Assembly: GCA_023667015.1 (NCBI GenBank)
Contig: JAMPAX010000009.1
Span: 1-58,972 of the forward strand
Reading direction: 5' to 3'
Origin: Muribaculaceae bacterium
Lineage (GTDB): Bacteria; Bacteroidota; Bacteroidia; Bacteroidales; Muribaculaceae
DNA length: 58,972 nt
Under the pieces are notes generated by a model. The model did no database searches. It had not been told where the DNA came from and worked only from the letters and a program-made list of their open reading frames with translations. Of the stretch, positions 34,873-42,858 are shown piece by piece. The stretch's first letter is position 1, and each line of letters starts with the position of its first letter. Made by a program: the position numbers and the translations under genes.

Positions 34873-35800
34873 TTCCCTATTTCGGTTGCTGACTTGTCTG
34901 CAACTTGTCTTTATCCTTTCCGGCTATTTGTTCGAAGTCGGAGCACAGTCTTCTTCGGCTGAAATCTTGGAGTCTCCTTCGGAGGTCTCTTCTTCTGATT
35001 CTCTGCCCCGGATTCCCCGGCGCGGTACGATCACTCCTGTGGATATCGACCGCGAGAAGCCTCGCGGTCCTGTCCTTCATTACTATGATAGCCACGGTAA
35101 TCTCCTCGACGAACCGGTGCTTTTCCTGACAGAGACGGATACTGTAGCCAAGACATCGGCCTCTTCTCCATATCCTCTCTTTGACGGTATTAATGTGGGC
35201 ATCAATTTTATTGACGCTGTGATGCTTATTGCCGGTCAGGATTATGCCAGCTTCGATATTTGGGCATCTGTCTCTCTCCACAATTGGATTTTTCCCGTTC
35301 TTGAGGCGGGTATAGGATATGGTAAAACTCAGCCTGAGGGTGGCAATTTCTGCTATAAGGCTAAGCCTTCCCCATATTTTAAGCTTGGTGCCAACTACAA
35401 TTTTCTCTACAAGAGCAACCCGGACTACCAAGCCTTCATTGGCCTTCGCGGCGGGTTCTCTTCTTATCGCTGGGATGTAACCGATATCAAGATTTCTGAC
35501 GGGTATTGGCATCAATACCCTGAATATAATATCCTGAATCAGAGTGCCTCAACCCTTTATGGTGAAGCTCTCGGAGGATTGCAGGTAAAACTTTTTAAGG
35601 GTCTCTCAATGGGTTGGACTTTGCGCTACCGCTTCAAGTTTCACACCTCGCGCAAGGTGAATCCCGGGAGTCCACAACCCGGTTCAGACCCATGGTTCAT
35701 CCCCGGCTACGGTACCAACAATAGTCTCGGTTTCACCTTCTCCCTAATCTATCACATTCCGGGGCGTCCCCGAAAGCTATCCCCTCCGGAGAATAAGTAG
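34853..35800 (+). CDS. DUF6048-like outer-membrane beta-barrel protein
   Basis: The 315-residue product starts at the ATG at 34853 (MSRYLNNSLF), giving a signal peptide ending near GAQ. The upstream open frame is out of register with its neighbour and lacks a signal. The C-terminal half has alternating aromatic/polar strands (ISLHNWIFPVLEAGIGYGKT, SMGWTLRYRFKFHTS, NSLGFTFSLIYHIPG), consistent with a small barrel or DUF6048. It overlaps the previous lipoprotein gene by 20 bp, suggesting translational coupling and joint function in the outer membrane. Confidence 0.7.
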   Translation: MSRYLNNSLFRLLTCLQLVFILSGYLFEVGAQSSSAEILESPSEVSSSDSLPRIPRRGTITPVDIDREKPRGPVLHYYDSHGNLLDEPVLFLTETDTVAKTSASSPYPLFDGINVGINFIDAVMLIAGQDYASFDIWASVSLHNWIFPVLEAGIGYGKTQPEGGNFCYKAKPSPYFKLGANYNFLYKSNPDYQAFIGLRGGFSSYRWDVTDIKISDGYWHQYPEYNILNQSASTLYGEALGGLQVKLFKGLSMGWTLRYRFKFHTSRKVNPGSPQPGSDPWFIPGYGTNNSLGFTFSLIYHIPGRPRKLSPPENK

Positions 35801-35811
35801 CCCGAATTAAT

Positions 35812-35850
35812 AAGTCTATTAAAGAAGTCTGTTTAAAAAGTCTATTAAGG
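35812..35850. repeat. 13-bp tandem repeat up to a GTG start
   Basis: AAGTCTATTAAAG, AAGTCTGTTTAAA and AAGTCTATTAAGG are three consecutive 13-bp units. The last base of the third is the G of the GTG start codon of the acyltransferase gene. Confidence 0.65.
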
Positions 35851-36995
35851 TGTCTAAAAATTCCTCTTTCAGCTTAGCCATCTCTCCCAATACTGAAAAA
35901 ATTGCTAAAGGTCTCGCAATCTTCTTCATTATGCTCCACAATCTGTGCCATTTGTGTACAGGTATTGTATTGGAAAATGAGTCTTCGTTCAATCCTGAAT
36001 CTCCACTGATTTTCCTTCGAAGGTTGTTAAATCTTAGTGATACTCTAATATATGATATCTTTTCTTTTTTTGGATGGTATGGTGTGCCGGTTTTTTTCTT
36101 TTTCAGTGGTTATGGTCTGGTGAAAAAGTATGAGTCTCCCGGTGCCGAAATCCTCCGCCCCGTCCCTTTTTTTGTTAAACATTGGGGCAAGTTTTTCAGA
36201 ATGATCCTCCCGGCTGTAGTTTTCCTTATTTTGTTTTTGCTTCTAAGAGTGGTTGTCTATGGCTCTGACCCTTTTCCCTTATTAGTCTTTCTTTCTATGC
36301 CAACGTTTATTAATGATCTGATTTACCAGATACTTCCCCCGGAGCCTCGCGTATATTGGTATTTCGGAGCTGCCCTGGAGTTTTATGCTTTCTATGCGTG
36401 GGTCGTCTATAAGCGTCCGGCTTATTGGCTGCTTTTGGCTGTACTTTTTTCGTTGGCTCTTCAATTTGTCTTTATTCCCTCTGAGAGCACTCCTTTTTGC
36501 AAGGATGTGACGTTTTGGATTCGTAAAAATTTCATTGGCTGGGTATGCTCCTTCGCCCTCGGTGTTTTCTGGGCTCGCGGCAAGATGGTGAAGCGCCGGG
36601 TGGCGATAATAGTGACTGTTCTCTCTTTTCTCCTTTTCTTCCCCTCTATGTTCAATGAGTATTCGTGGCATTTTTCATCTCTGTTCGCTATTATAATAAC
36701 CATCGCAATAGCTCATATTTCCGCCAAAATCCCACTCTGGAACAAGGCATGGATATGGATGGGTACCCTTAGTGGCTTTATTTTTGTAGCGCACCCTATA
36801 GTACGCCATGTCATGTTCATCGTCCTAAAGGCTGTGAATCTTACGCTGAAGGGTCATCTGGGTTTACTCCTGATTCCATATGTTATAGTCTCTATCCTTT
36901 TAGCAATCTTATACCGGAAGTTCTTCGCTAATTTTATCGCAACGGGACGTTTCCGTCCTGCTGTTAAGCCTCATAAGGCACCTAAAACGAGGTAG
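35850..36995 (+). CDS. membrane acyltransferase (Acyl_transf_3-type)
   Basis: The 381-residue multi-pass protein has about 10 hydrophobic segments. The N-terminal FFIMLHNLCHLCTG carries the histidine typical of OafA/acyltransferase-3 proteins (H-x-x-x-H-like). It probably adds O-acetyl groups to surface glycans. The start is GTG at 35850 in a 13-bp repeat; no upstream ATG in frame. Its 3' end overlaps the convergent antiporter gene by 25 bp. Confidence 0.75.
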   Translation: MSKNSSFSLAISPNTEKIAKGLAIFFIMLHNLCHLCTGIVLENESSFNPESPLIFLRRLLNLSDTLIYDIFSFFGWYGVPVFFFFSGYGLVKKYESPGAEILRPVPFFVKHWGKFFRMILPAVVFLILFLLLRVVVYGSDPFPLLVFLSMPTFINDLIYQILPPEPRVYWYFGAALEFYAFYAWVVYKRPAYWLLLAVLFSLALQFVFIPSESTPFCKDVTFWIRKNFIGWVCSFALGVFWARGKMVKRRVAIIVTVLSFLLFFPSMFNEYSWHFSSLFAIIITIAIAHISAKIPLWNKAWIWMGTLSGFIFVAHPIVRHVMFIVLKAVNLTLKGHLGLLLIPYVIVSILLAILYRKFFANFIATGRFRPAVKPHKAPKTR

Positions 36996-37963
36996 ATTGT
37001 ATATGCTACATAACCCGGCACAAGGATGCTGCCTTCAAGGCGAGTGATGGTAAGAGTTTTATAATAGCGTCCGAATATCCAGAAGAGAAGTGAGGCTCCC
37101 ATCAGCGTTGTGAGGTCTACAAGTCCTATCTGTCCGAAGGGTAGCGGACGGATTGTCGCAGCGACTCCCAATACCATAAAGACGTTGAAGATGCAACTGC
37201 CGATCACGTTGCCTACGGCGATGCCGGTGTTCCCCTTGCGGGCGGCGGTGATGGAGGTCGCAAGTTCAGGCAATGAGGTGCCCATGGCTACAATTGTCAA
37301 GCCGATGACGGCATCGCTGACTCCGAAGGATCGCGCTATCCCGGAAGCTCCATCCACAAAGATGTCTCCTCCGAAGATCAGGGCTGCAAGCCCGGCTACT
37401 ACCAGTAGTATTGACTTCCCCATCCCCATGGCTTTTATCTCTTCTCCAACCTTCTCTTCTTGAGTAGCAGGCTCAGTGCCGTCATTGCCACCCTTGAGTG
37501 CCTGTGAGAAGGTGTAGCGCAGAAATATCAGGAAGAAAAGCAACAACAATATGCCATCTACGCGGGTGGCTGTGGCCTCTGAGGCTGAGCCCAGAATCGG
37601 ACCAAGTCCGATTGCCATTAATGCTACACTGCTGAGTACTACCAATGGTATGTCGTTGGCAAGCAGTGAACGTTCTACCATTATCGGACGCACCAGGGCT
37701 ACCACACCGATAATAACTAAGATATTGAAAATATTGCTGCCTACAACGTTGCCTACGGCAATGCCGGCATTCCCATTGATTGAGGACATTACACTGATTA
37801 CAAGTTCCGGTGCGGAGGTGCCGAAGGCTACTACGGTAAGGCCAATGACCAGGTCAGACACCCCCCACCGCTTAGCCATGGCCGATGCGCCATCGGTCAG
37901 CCAGTTGGCACCACAAAGTATCAGCACCAATCCTCCAATAAGAGATAAAATATCAAGTATCAT
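36971..37963 (-). CDS. calcium/sodium antiporter (CaCA, YrbG-like)
   Basis: The 330-residue inner-membrane exchanger has about 10 helices. It carries the two inverted alpha-repeat motifs AFGTSAPELVISVMSS (about 46-61) and AMGTSLPELATSITAA, each followed by a GN(V/I)xGSxIFN signature. The central loop is acidic. It is a single gene with no clear -7 box upstream. Confidence 0.92.
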   Translation of the reverse strand: MILDILSLIGGLVLILCGANWLTDGASAMAKRWGVSDLVIGLTVVAFGTSAPELVISVMSSINGNAGIAVGNVVGSNIFNILVIIGVVALVRPIMVERSLLANDIPLVVLSSVALMAIGLGPILGSASEATATRVDGILLLLFFLIFLRYTFSQALKGGNDGTEPATQEEKVGEEIKAMGMGKSILLVVAGLAALIFGGDIFVDGASGIARSFGVSDAVIGLTIVAMGTSLPELATSITAARKGNTGIAVGNVIGSCIFNVFMVLGVAATIRPLPFGQIGLVDLTTLMGASLLFWIFGRYYKTLTITRLEGSILVPGYVAYTIYLVLGAL

Positions 37964-37993
37964 ACTCTAAAACTTATAAACATCAAATTTCGT

Positions 37994-39259
37994 TCACGAA
38001 ATTTGAAATATAATATACCCGCCGGGATTTAAGGTCAATTTCCCTCCCTTGAATTTCGAGGTCTTACCTTTTGAATCATATTGCAATATGGTGCTCTTCT
38101 CTTTCAAGTCGAGTCGAATCTTCTGTTTCTGAGTGACACTGTGGTTGACTATGACAAGATACTTCTTGCCGCTATTGTATAGCTCACTGACAAGTACGCC
38201 TTCATCTTCGGTCAGTAACTGAGTGATAGGGTAGGGGAGTTGTCCCAATCGTTGTGTGCCCTTTGGTAGTTCTTTGCCGGTGTGCCATGCTCCCACAAGC
38301 TGCGCTCCCAGGAATATATGTTGGAGTGCACGAATCTCGGTGTTGACTTTCTTCACCCTTTTCCAGATTGGGGTGCGCCGTCCTGTGTGGTCAATAATAG
38401 CCTGTCCCCATCCTGCCGGATTTTTCATATTTACCCGCGTACCATAGGTGAAGTATTGGAGTCCCTGGGCTCCATATGCTAACTGAGTGAATGCGGCAAA
38501 CCTAAGATGTTCCTCCTTAGGTTCCGGATATTGATTGTGGGGCACCGATAAAATGTAGGCCCACATGGTTCTCCCTCGACGGCGACATACGTCGGAGATG
38601 ACTTCCAAGTTGTAATAGAGTTCCGGCCCTATCCTTAATTTTCCATTTCGTATGGAAATCGGATAGTAGTCAAAGCTGATAATCGGTAGATTTAGTGAGT
38701 CTACGAACGATTCTACATAGTCGCGATAGTCTTTAGCTCCTAAGCGTTCCTCTCCAAGATTGGGGAGAAGATTGACGTAGGGCATGTGGTTCTTGTCATG
38801 CATCATTAGAGTGTCGCAAAGTACCTTGTAGTAGGTGAACTTCTGTTTGGACGGCTCATCTGCAATATAGTATCCTGCCACTCGCGGATCGTTACTGAAA
38901 CGTTTTGCCCATTCCGGTGCTCGATATCTGTCGTGGGTCGGCGGGCAGTTGAGCATTACCTTCACTCCGGTTCCTTCACTCTCTCTGAGTGCTTGTAGCA
39001 TATAGAGCGTGTCAATATACATATTGTCAGTAATATTGAATCCCGCCTCTCTTGCCCACATAAATTGCTGGTGTGTGGTCAGCGGATTGCTGAAGGCTGT
39101 CCCCGCGATTATAGGTAGCTCTCCCGGAGTAGGGTTGATATATCGGGGGATATTCTTATTGTCATCGGGACGAGGCCTGTCATAGCCACAAAGCATAGTA
39201 GAAGCTCCGATAATCCCAATACACAACAAAGCGATAGATAGAGCTAAATATCGTCTCAT
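37994..39259 (-). CDS. exported TIM-barrel glycosidase-like protein
   Basis: The 421-residue product has an N-terminal hydrophobic segment (MRRYLALSIALLCIGIIGAS), so it is exported or membrane-anchored. The fold looks like a beta-galactosidase/GH42-like barrel: AREAGFNITDNMY, then GYYIADEPSK with E135 as a candidate acid/base, then ISFDYYPI and FAAFTQLAYGAQGLQYFTYG. A small C-terminal beta domain (about 345-421) follows. The substrate is unknown. The frame extends to 39334, but ATG 39259 gives the signal peptide. It lies downstream of rplU-rpmA, from which two hairpins separate it. Confidence 0.65.
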   Translation of the reverse strand: MRRYLALSIALLCIGIIGASTMLCGYDRPRPDDNKNIPRYINPTPGELPIIAGTAFSNPLTTHQQFMWAREAGFNITDNMYIDTLYMLQALRESEGTGVKVMLNCPPTHDRYRAPEWAKRFSNDPRVAGYYIADEPSKQKFTYYKVLCDTLMMHDKNHMPYVNLLPNLGEERLGAKDYRDYVESFVDSLNLPIISFDYYPISIRNGKLRIGPELYYNLEVISDVCRRRGRTMWAYILSVPHNQYPEPKEEHLRFAAFTQLAYGAQGLQYFTYGTRVNMKNPAGWGQAIIDHTGRRTPIWKRVKKVNTEIRALQHIFLGAQLVGAWHTGKELPKGTQRLGQLPYPITQLLTEDEGVLVSELYNSGKKYLVIVNHSVTQKQKIRLDLKEKSTILQYDSKGKTSKFKGGKLTLNPGGYIIFQIS

Positions 39260-39281
39260 AATAAGAAAATCATAAAAGATA

Positions 39282-39312
39282 AGCGGACGTATCTGTGATG
39301 GATACGTCCGCT
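39282..39312 (-). terminator. hairpin upstream of the glycosidase-like gene
   Basis: AGCGGACGTATC, a 7-nt loop and GATACGTCCGCT form a 12-bp stem. On the minus strand it is followed by TATCTTTTATGATTTT, so it can terminate transcripts coming from rplU-rpmA. Confidence 0.7.
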
Positions 39313-39358
39313 GTATTAATTCGCTTAAGGCCACATGATAGTTATATCGGTAAGGTCA

Positions 39359-39379
39359 ATCAACTATCAACCATCAACC
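39359..39379. repeat. 7-bp tandem repeat ATCAACT/C
   Basis: Three units of ATCAAC(T/C) lie between the two hairpins behind rpmA. Four identical ATCAACT units occur at 51594-51621. Confidence 0.6.
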
Positions 39380-39381
39380 TT

Positions 39382-39403
39382 AAAATTCAGCAAGCTGAAT
39401 TTT
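39382..39403 (-). terminator. rpmA terminator overlapping the stop codon
   Basis: AAAATTCAGC, loop AA and GCTGAATTTT form a 10-bp stem that overlaps the rpmA stop (TAA at 39402-39404). On the minus strand the stem ends in a short U tract. Confidence 0.65.
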
Positions 39404-39665
39404 AATTAGCCTTATGAGGCTCTACGTTGATGAACTTGCGACCCTCTTTGCCTGTTGTGAACACTACTACGCCGTCGATGAGGGCGAACAGTGTGTGGTC
39501 TTTGCCCATGCCTACGTTAAGGCCGGGGTGATGCTGTGTGCCGCGCTGACGTTTCAGAATGTTGCCGGCTTTGCAATTGGACCCGCCATAGATTTTTACG
39601 CCAAGTCGTTTGCTTTCTGACTCACGGCCGTTCTTAGAACTGCCGACACCTTTTTTATGTGCCAT
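39402..39665 (-). CDS. rpmA: 50S ribosomal protein L27
   Basis: The 87-residue protein starts [20 protein letters not shown] and has the [17 protein letters not shown] and [17 protein letters not shown] segments of L27. No N-terminal pre-sequence like that of Firmicutes. It lies 14 bp after rplU, the usual order. Confidence 0.98.
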   Translation of the reverse strand: MAHKKGVGSSKNGRESESKRLGVKIYGGSNCKAGNILKRQRGTQHHPGLNVGMGKDHTLFALIDGVVVFTTGKEGRKFINVEPHKAN

Positions 39666-39679
39666 ATCTTTTCGGGGGG

Positions 39680-40003
39680 TTAAGCTTTAACAATATTTTT
39701 AATCAACACTTTGGTGAACTGCTGACGATGTCCGTTTTTACGACGATATCCTTTGCGACGTTTCTTCTTGAAAACAATCACCTTCTCGCCCTTTACCAGC
39801 GGTACGAGCACTTCACAATTCACTTTTGCCCCTTCAACGGCAGGAGCTCCAACTTTTACGTCGCCGTCGGCATCCAACAGAAGTACTTTGTCGAATGTCA
39901 CTTCCTGACCTTCCTTTACTTCATCGCCGAGATGGTGGACATACAGGAATTTGCCTTCTTCAGCCTTAAACTGCTGTCCTTTGATTTCTACAATTGCGTA
40001 CAT
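39680..40003 (-). CDS. rplU: 50S ribosomal protein L21
   Basis: The 107-residue protein starts [17 protein letters not shown] and ends with the [13 protein letters not shown](Q/F)T segment that binds 23S rRNA. It is transcribed from the promoter at 40094-40125 through a leader of about 85 nt. Confidence 0.98.
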   Translation of the reverse strand: MYAIVEIKGQQFKAEEGKFLYVHHLGDEVKEGQEVTFDKVLLLDADGDVKVGAPAVEGAKVNCEVLVPLVKGEKVIVFKKKRRKGYRRKNGHRQQFTKVLIKNIVKA

Positions 40004-40039
40004 TGTTTTTTATGTTGCTATAAATGAACCCGTTGGGCG

Positions 40040-40065
40040 AGACTCCTCGGCTTCGCCGTTAGTCT
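40040..40065 (-). promoter_or_regulatory. hairpin in the rplU leader
   Basis: AGACT (40040) pairs with AGTCT (40061) around an inner GGC-GAA-GCC-type stem. It lies in the rplU mRNA leader, where L21 leaders in other phyla can be autoregulatory. Function here is an inference; no family match was made. Confidence 0.4.
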
Positions 40066-40093
40066 GCTTTTTTGCCTTGGCGGAATAATCGTA

Positions 40094-40125
40094 CAAAATT
40101 AATACTTTTTCCGCCATTCTCCAAA
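40094..40125 (-). promoter_or_regulatory. promoter of rplU-rpmA
   Basis: On the minus strand TTTG, 20 bp and TAATTTTG match the consensus exactly, about 90 bp upstream of the rplU ATG. Confidence 0.8.
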
Positions 40126-40150
40126 TATTTTTTAATTATTATAGTCTAAA

Positions 40151-40234
40151 TCCTGATGAATCCTGTTGCAAATTGATGCAACACGATGAATCCTGATTCT
40201 TCTTGATGAATCCTGATTCTTCTTGATGCATCCA
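40151..40234. repeat. 10-bp degenerate tandem array B
   Basis: About eight 10-bp units of the type CCTGATGAAT/CCTGATTCTT, with the pair CCTGATTCTT CTTGATGAAT repeated. It starts 5 bp after the stop of the minus-strand gene at 40240 and ends 26 bp before the rplU -33 box. Confidence 0.8.
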
Positions 40235-40239
40235 ATCTT

Positions 40240-41244
40240 TTATCTTACTTGTATCTTCTTCCCGGAGGTAATGTAGATTCCCTTCGCCAATTTGCCGATA
40301 TCGGTGGCTGTCGCTCCGCGTTTTACCAGCCGGCCACTCAGGTCGTAGACATCCGTGACCTTTTCAGTCGCTACTTCATCGATACCCGTCGTGTCGTCTT
40401 CTTTATGCGTATTATACTCCCAGAGAATCTGTACTTTCGGTACGTAGTAGGTAGTTGGATTTGTCAGTTTTCGCATCTTGATTGCTGACTGTGGCAGCTC
40501 AATGATGTATTTCTCTCCCTCTTTGGGTACGAAGGCTTTGCGTGTGTAAGGGTCGATCGGTGCTTGGAATTGCAACTCTGTGACTCCTGTGATTGACGCA
40601 TCGTTGGCGAGACCGAAGCGTCCAAGACAGTTGCCGGTTTTCTGCCCTTTTTCTACCTTGTAGATACATGGCTGGTAGAGCGATAATTTGATGTAGCCTC
40701 CGGCGAATTCAAATCCTTCAGGGGCGTGGAGCGTTAGGTTGGTGAAGCTGTCTACGATCCCTTCTCCGGGAGTGAAGTAGGCATTGCCCAAGTCGTTGAT
40801 CCACCAGTTGAACTCCATCTCCGGACAACTTATGGGGGTGCCCTCTATTTTCATTGTGATGGCTCCGGCGGGTATAAAGAGCTGGTATTTTCCTTGAATG
40901 GTCCAAGCTTCCGGCTCTCCTGTATTTTTCCCAAGGGGTATGAAGCTGACACTGTTGCCTGATATTTCTGTGGTATAGGAACCCTCAAATTGTTCAATCT
41001 CGTCTCCTCCGAAGTAGATGATCCCTGTCTTGTCTACTTTTTCATCCGGGTTGTAATAGTTGAGCGCTCTGGCTGAAAATGCGATATCTTCAGCTCCGGC
41101 AAATGTCAGTGTCACTTTGGATATCGGGTCGGGTGTGTTGCCTACTGCCGGTGATACCTGCGGCCGCGGAAAGTCTACGCCGAAGGCGGTGATGGCTGTT
41201 GTCAGCATGAGAACTGCTGTCAATTGTCGAGTAATTTTTCTCAT
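40240..41244 (-). CDS. exported protein of unknown function with sorting domain
   Basis: The 334-residue product has a signal peptide (about 1-22). Two similar beta-rich parts are suggested by PAVGNTPDPISKVTLTFAGA and GEGIVDSFTNLTLHAPEG. The C-terminal sorting module reads VTDVYDLSGRLVKRGATA to LAKGIYITSGKKIQ. No enzyme motif is seen. It has its own promoter at 41275-41305 and is not clearly part of the B12 operon upstream, from which a 201-bp gap with a repeat array separates it. Confidence 0.65.
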   Translation of the reverse strand: MRKITRQLTAVLMLTTAITAFGVDFPRPQVSPAVGNTPDPISKVTLTFAGAEDIAFSARALNYYNPDEKVDKTGIIYFGGDEIEQFEGSYTTEISGNSVSFIPLGKNTGEPEAWTIQGKYQLFIPAGAITMKIEGTPISCPEMEFNWWINDLGNAYFTPGEGIVDSFTNLTLHAPEGFEFAGGYIKLSLYQPCIYKVEKGQKTGNCLGRFGLANDASITGVTELQFQAPIDPYTRKAFVPKEGEKYIIELPQSAIKMRKLTNPTTYYVPKVQILWEYNTHKEDDTTGIDEVATEKVTDVYDLSGRLVKRGATATDIGKLAKGIYITSGKKIQVR

Positions 41245-41274
41245 ATATGTTTCCTTTAAACTTTATTACGACAA

Positions 41275-41305
41275 CAAAAATAAAAATTTTTGGGTAATTC
41301 CCAAA
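41275..41305 (-). promoter_or_regulatory. promoter of the exported 334-residue protein
   Basis: On the minus strand TTTG, 19 bp and TATTTTTG fit the consensus, about 31 bp upstream of the ATG at 41244. Confidence 0.65.
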
Positions 41306-41326
41306 ATTTTCTTATAAATCCCAATT

Positions 41327-41435
41327 CACCCCGTTGCCTCCCGATTCAACCCGATGTATCCCGATTCAACCCGATGTAACAGGATGAAGCAGGATGCATC
41401 ATGTTTCATCCTGATGCATCCTGATATAACCTGTC
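41327..41435. repeat. 10-bp degenerate tandem array C
   Basis: About eleven 10-bp units: CCGATTCAAC, CCGATGTATC, CCGATTCAAC, CCGATGTAAC, AGGATGAAGC, AGGATGCATC and so on to CTGATGCATC and CTGATATAAC. It lies between the stop of the DUF5074-like gene (10 bp away) and the next gene's -33 box (21 bp away). Three of the units are perfect copies of the array-A word. Confidence 0.85.
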
Positions 41436-41445
41436 TTTTCGGCTC

Positions 41446-42858
41446 TTACAGAAGGTTGATTTTATAAGCCTCGCTTCCTTTGCGGATGATATATATTCCT
41501 TTGGCGAATCTCGGGCTGATAGCGGAGAAGTCCTCTTCTTCTCCTGAATAAACTTGCAGTCCTGAAAGTGTATAGACTTGTATTATAGTGGGTTGTATTT
41601 CTTTGATGGCTTCAACGCCACTTTCTCCTTTTTCAGGGAAGATGGGGAGTGATGGAAACCAATAGTTGGATATCATCTCGTAGTCACGAACGATGCTCCC
41701 GTCCGGTGCGTAGCGGCGTGTGATGTAGGACGGTGTGCCGTATTCGTGATATAGTGACATGTAAATCTCATCGCTGACGGGGTCTATGCCCATGGAACAG
41801 CCGTAGAGTTTCCAGTTGGCTCCCTCAGCATCAAGGTCTATATGCAGTTTCAACTCTTTCTTGTCGATGTCATATTTATATATCTGTGATCCGGTAAACC
41901 AGCGATTGCTTCCTCCTTTCCAGTAAAGTGTATTCTCTTGTTGCGATGCAATGAATGCATCCGGAGTCCAGGCATACCAGGAATTAGAGGGGGGATACAT
42001 CCCGTTGGGAATTTCGATGATTTCGTATTCGTAAGTATCCGGATTGAGTTTTACAATATAGGGGAGGGTAGTACCTGTACCTTGCACATTCTTTGCTACC
42101 GACAGCCAGAGATTTCCATCCTTGGATTTCACTACGGATCCAATTCCGGCTTTTTCAGCTACTATTTCCATACCAATAGTCTTTACAACTTCGTCCTTCT
42201 CGGGATCGATTATCAGCAGTCCGTATTGCTGGTGGGCCGCAAATACCATGCCGGAGGCGCTCACCATCATGCCGGTCTGCCCGTGGTAGAGCGATCCGGT
42301 GGGGTCGGTAGTGGGTCGGTCGTCTCCGGCATTAGGGTTAGCGGAGCCTTTTACCTGCCCTTTGATTTCGTATGTGTCAAGGTCAAAAATCCAGATGCCA
42401 TTGCTGGAGGATATGTATCCCTTATGGTCATCCACTCCAAGGAATCCTCTCCCGTCGCATTGCGCTCCGGAGGGGTCAATTGTCTCTGACTGATACAGCA
42501 TTTTTAAAGTCTTGGCATCCGCTACGGTGATGCGTCCGCCGGTGATGTCAGCGCCGGGGTCGCGCTCTTGCTTGGCGATCAAATAGAGTTTTCCGTTCCA
42601 ACGCGCTCCGTACTGATTGGTGCAACCAAGTTCATGGCCGGGATTTTCGGCTTGGAAGACGCGATATTGCCAGTATACCCCTTCAGGGTCGTCGGGAAGA
42701 AGATAGTTGAGCGTGGAGTTCTGATGGCCATACCAGTCTTCGTTGACGAATATAATTCCCTCGGTGTAATCCTTATCCGCTGCACTTGCCGATATGGCAA
42801 GCGCAGAGATAAGGGAAACTATAAATGAATAGAAACAGGTTCTGAATTTAGTATTCAT
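41446..42858 (-). CDS. second beta-propeller (DUF5074-like) with sorting domain
   Basis: The 470-residue product has a signal peptide (1-26) and no lipobox. Repeated strand motifs such as GIWIFDLDTYEIKGQVKG, FAAHQQYGLLIIDPEKDEVV and YIVKLNPDTYEYEIIEIPNG give a seven-bladed propeller pattern like DUF5074/YncE proteins. The tail IIQVYTLSGLQVYSGEEEDF to FAKGIYIIRKGSEAYKI is a sorting domain. It overlaps the previous gene by one base (TAATG), so it is translationally coupled in the B12 operon. A role in capturing corrinoids at the surface is inferred from context. Confidence 0.7.
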   Translation of the reverse strand: MNTKFRTCFYSFIVSLISALAISASAADKDYTEGIIFVNEDWYGHQNSTLNYLLPDDPEGVYWQYRVFQAENPGHELGCTNQYGARWNGKLYLIAKQERDPGADITGGRITVADAKTLKMLYQSETIDPSGAQCDGRGFLGVDDHKGYISSSNGIWIFDLDTYEIKGQVKGSANPNAGDDRPTTDPTGSLYHGQTGMMVSASGMVFAAHQQYGLLIIDPEKDEVVKTIGMEIVAEKAGIGSVVKSKDGNLWLSVAKNVQGTGTTLPYIVKLNPDTYEYEIIEIPNGMYPPSNSWYAWTPDAFIASQQENTLYWKGGSNRWFTGSQIYKYDIDKKELKLHIDLDAEGANWKLYGCSMGIDPVSDEIYMSLYHEYGTPSYITRRYAPDGSIVRDYEMISNYWFPSLPIFPEKGESGVEAIKEIQPTIIQVYTLSGLQVYSGEEEDFSAISPRFAKGIYIIRKGSEAYKINLL

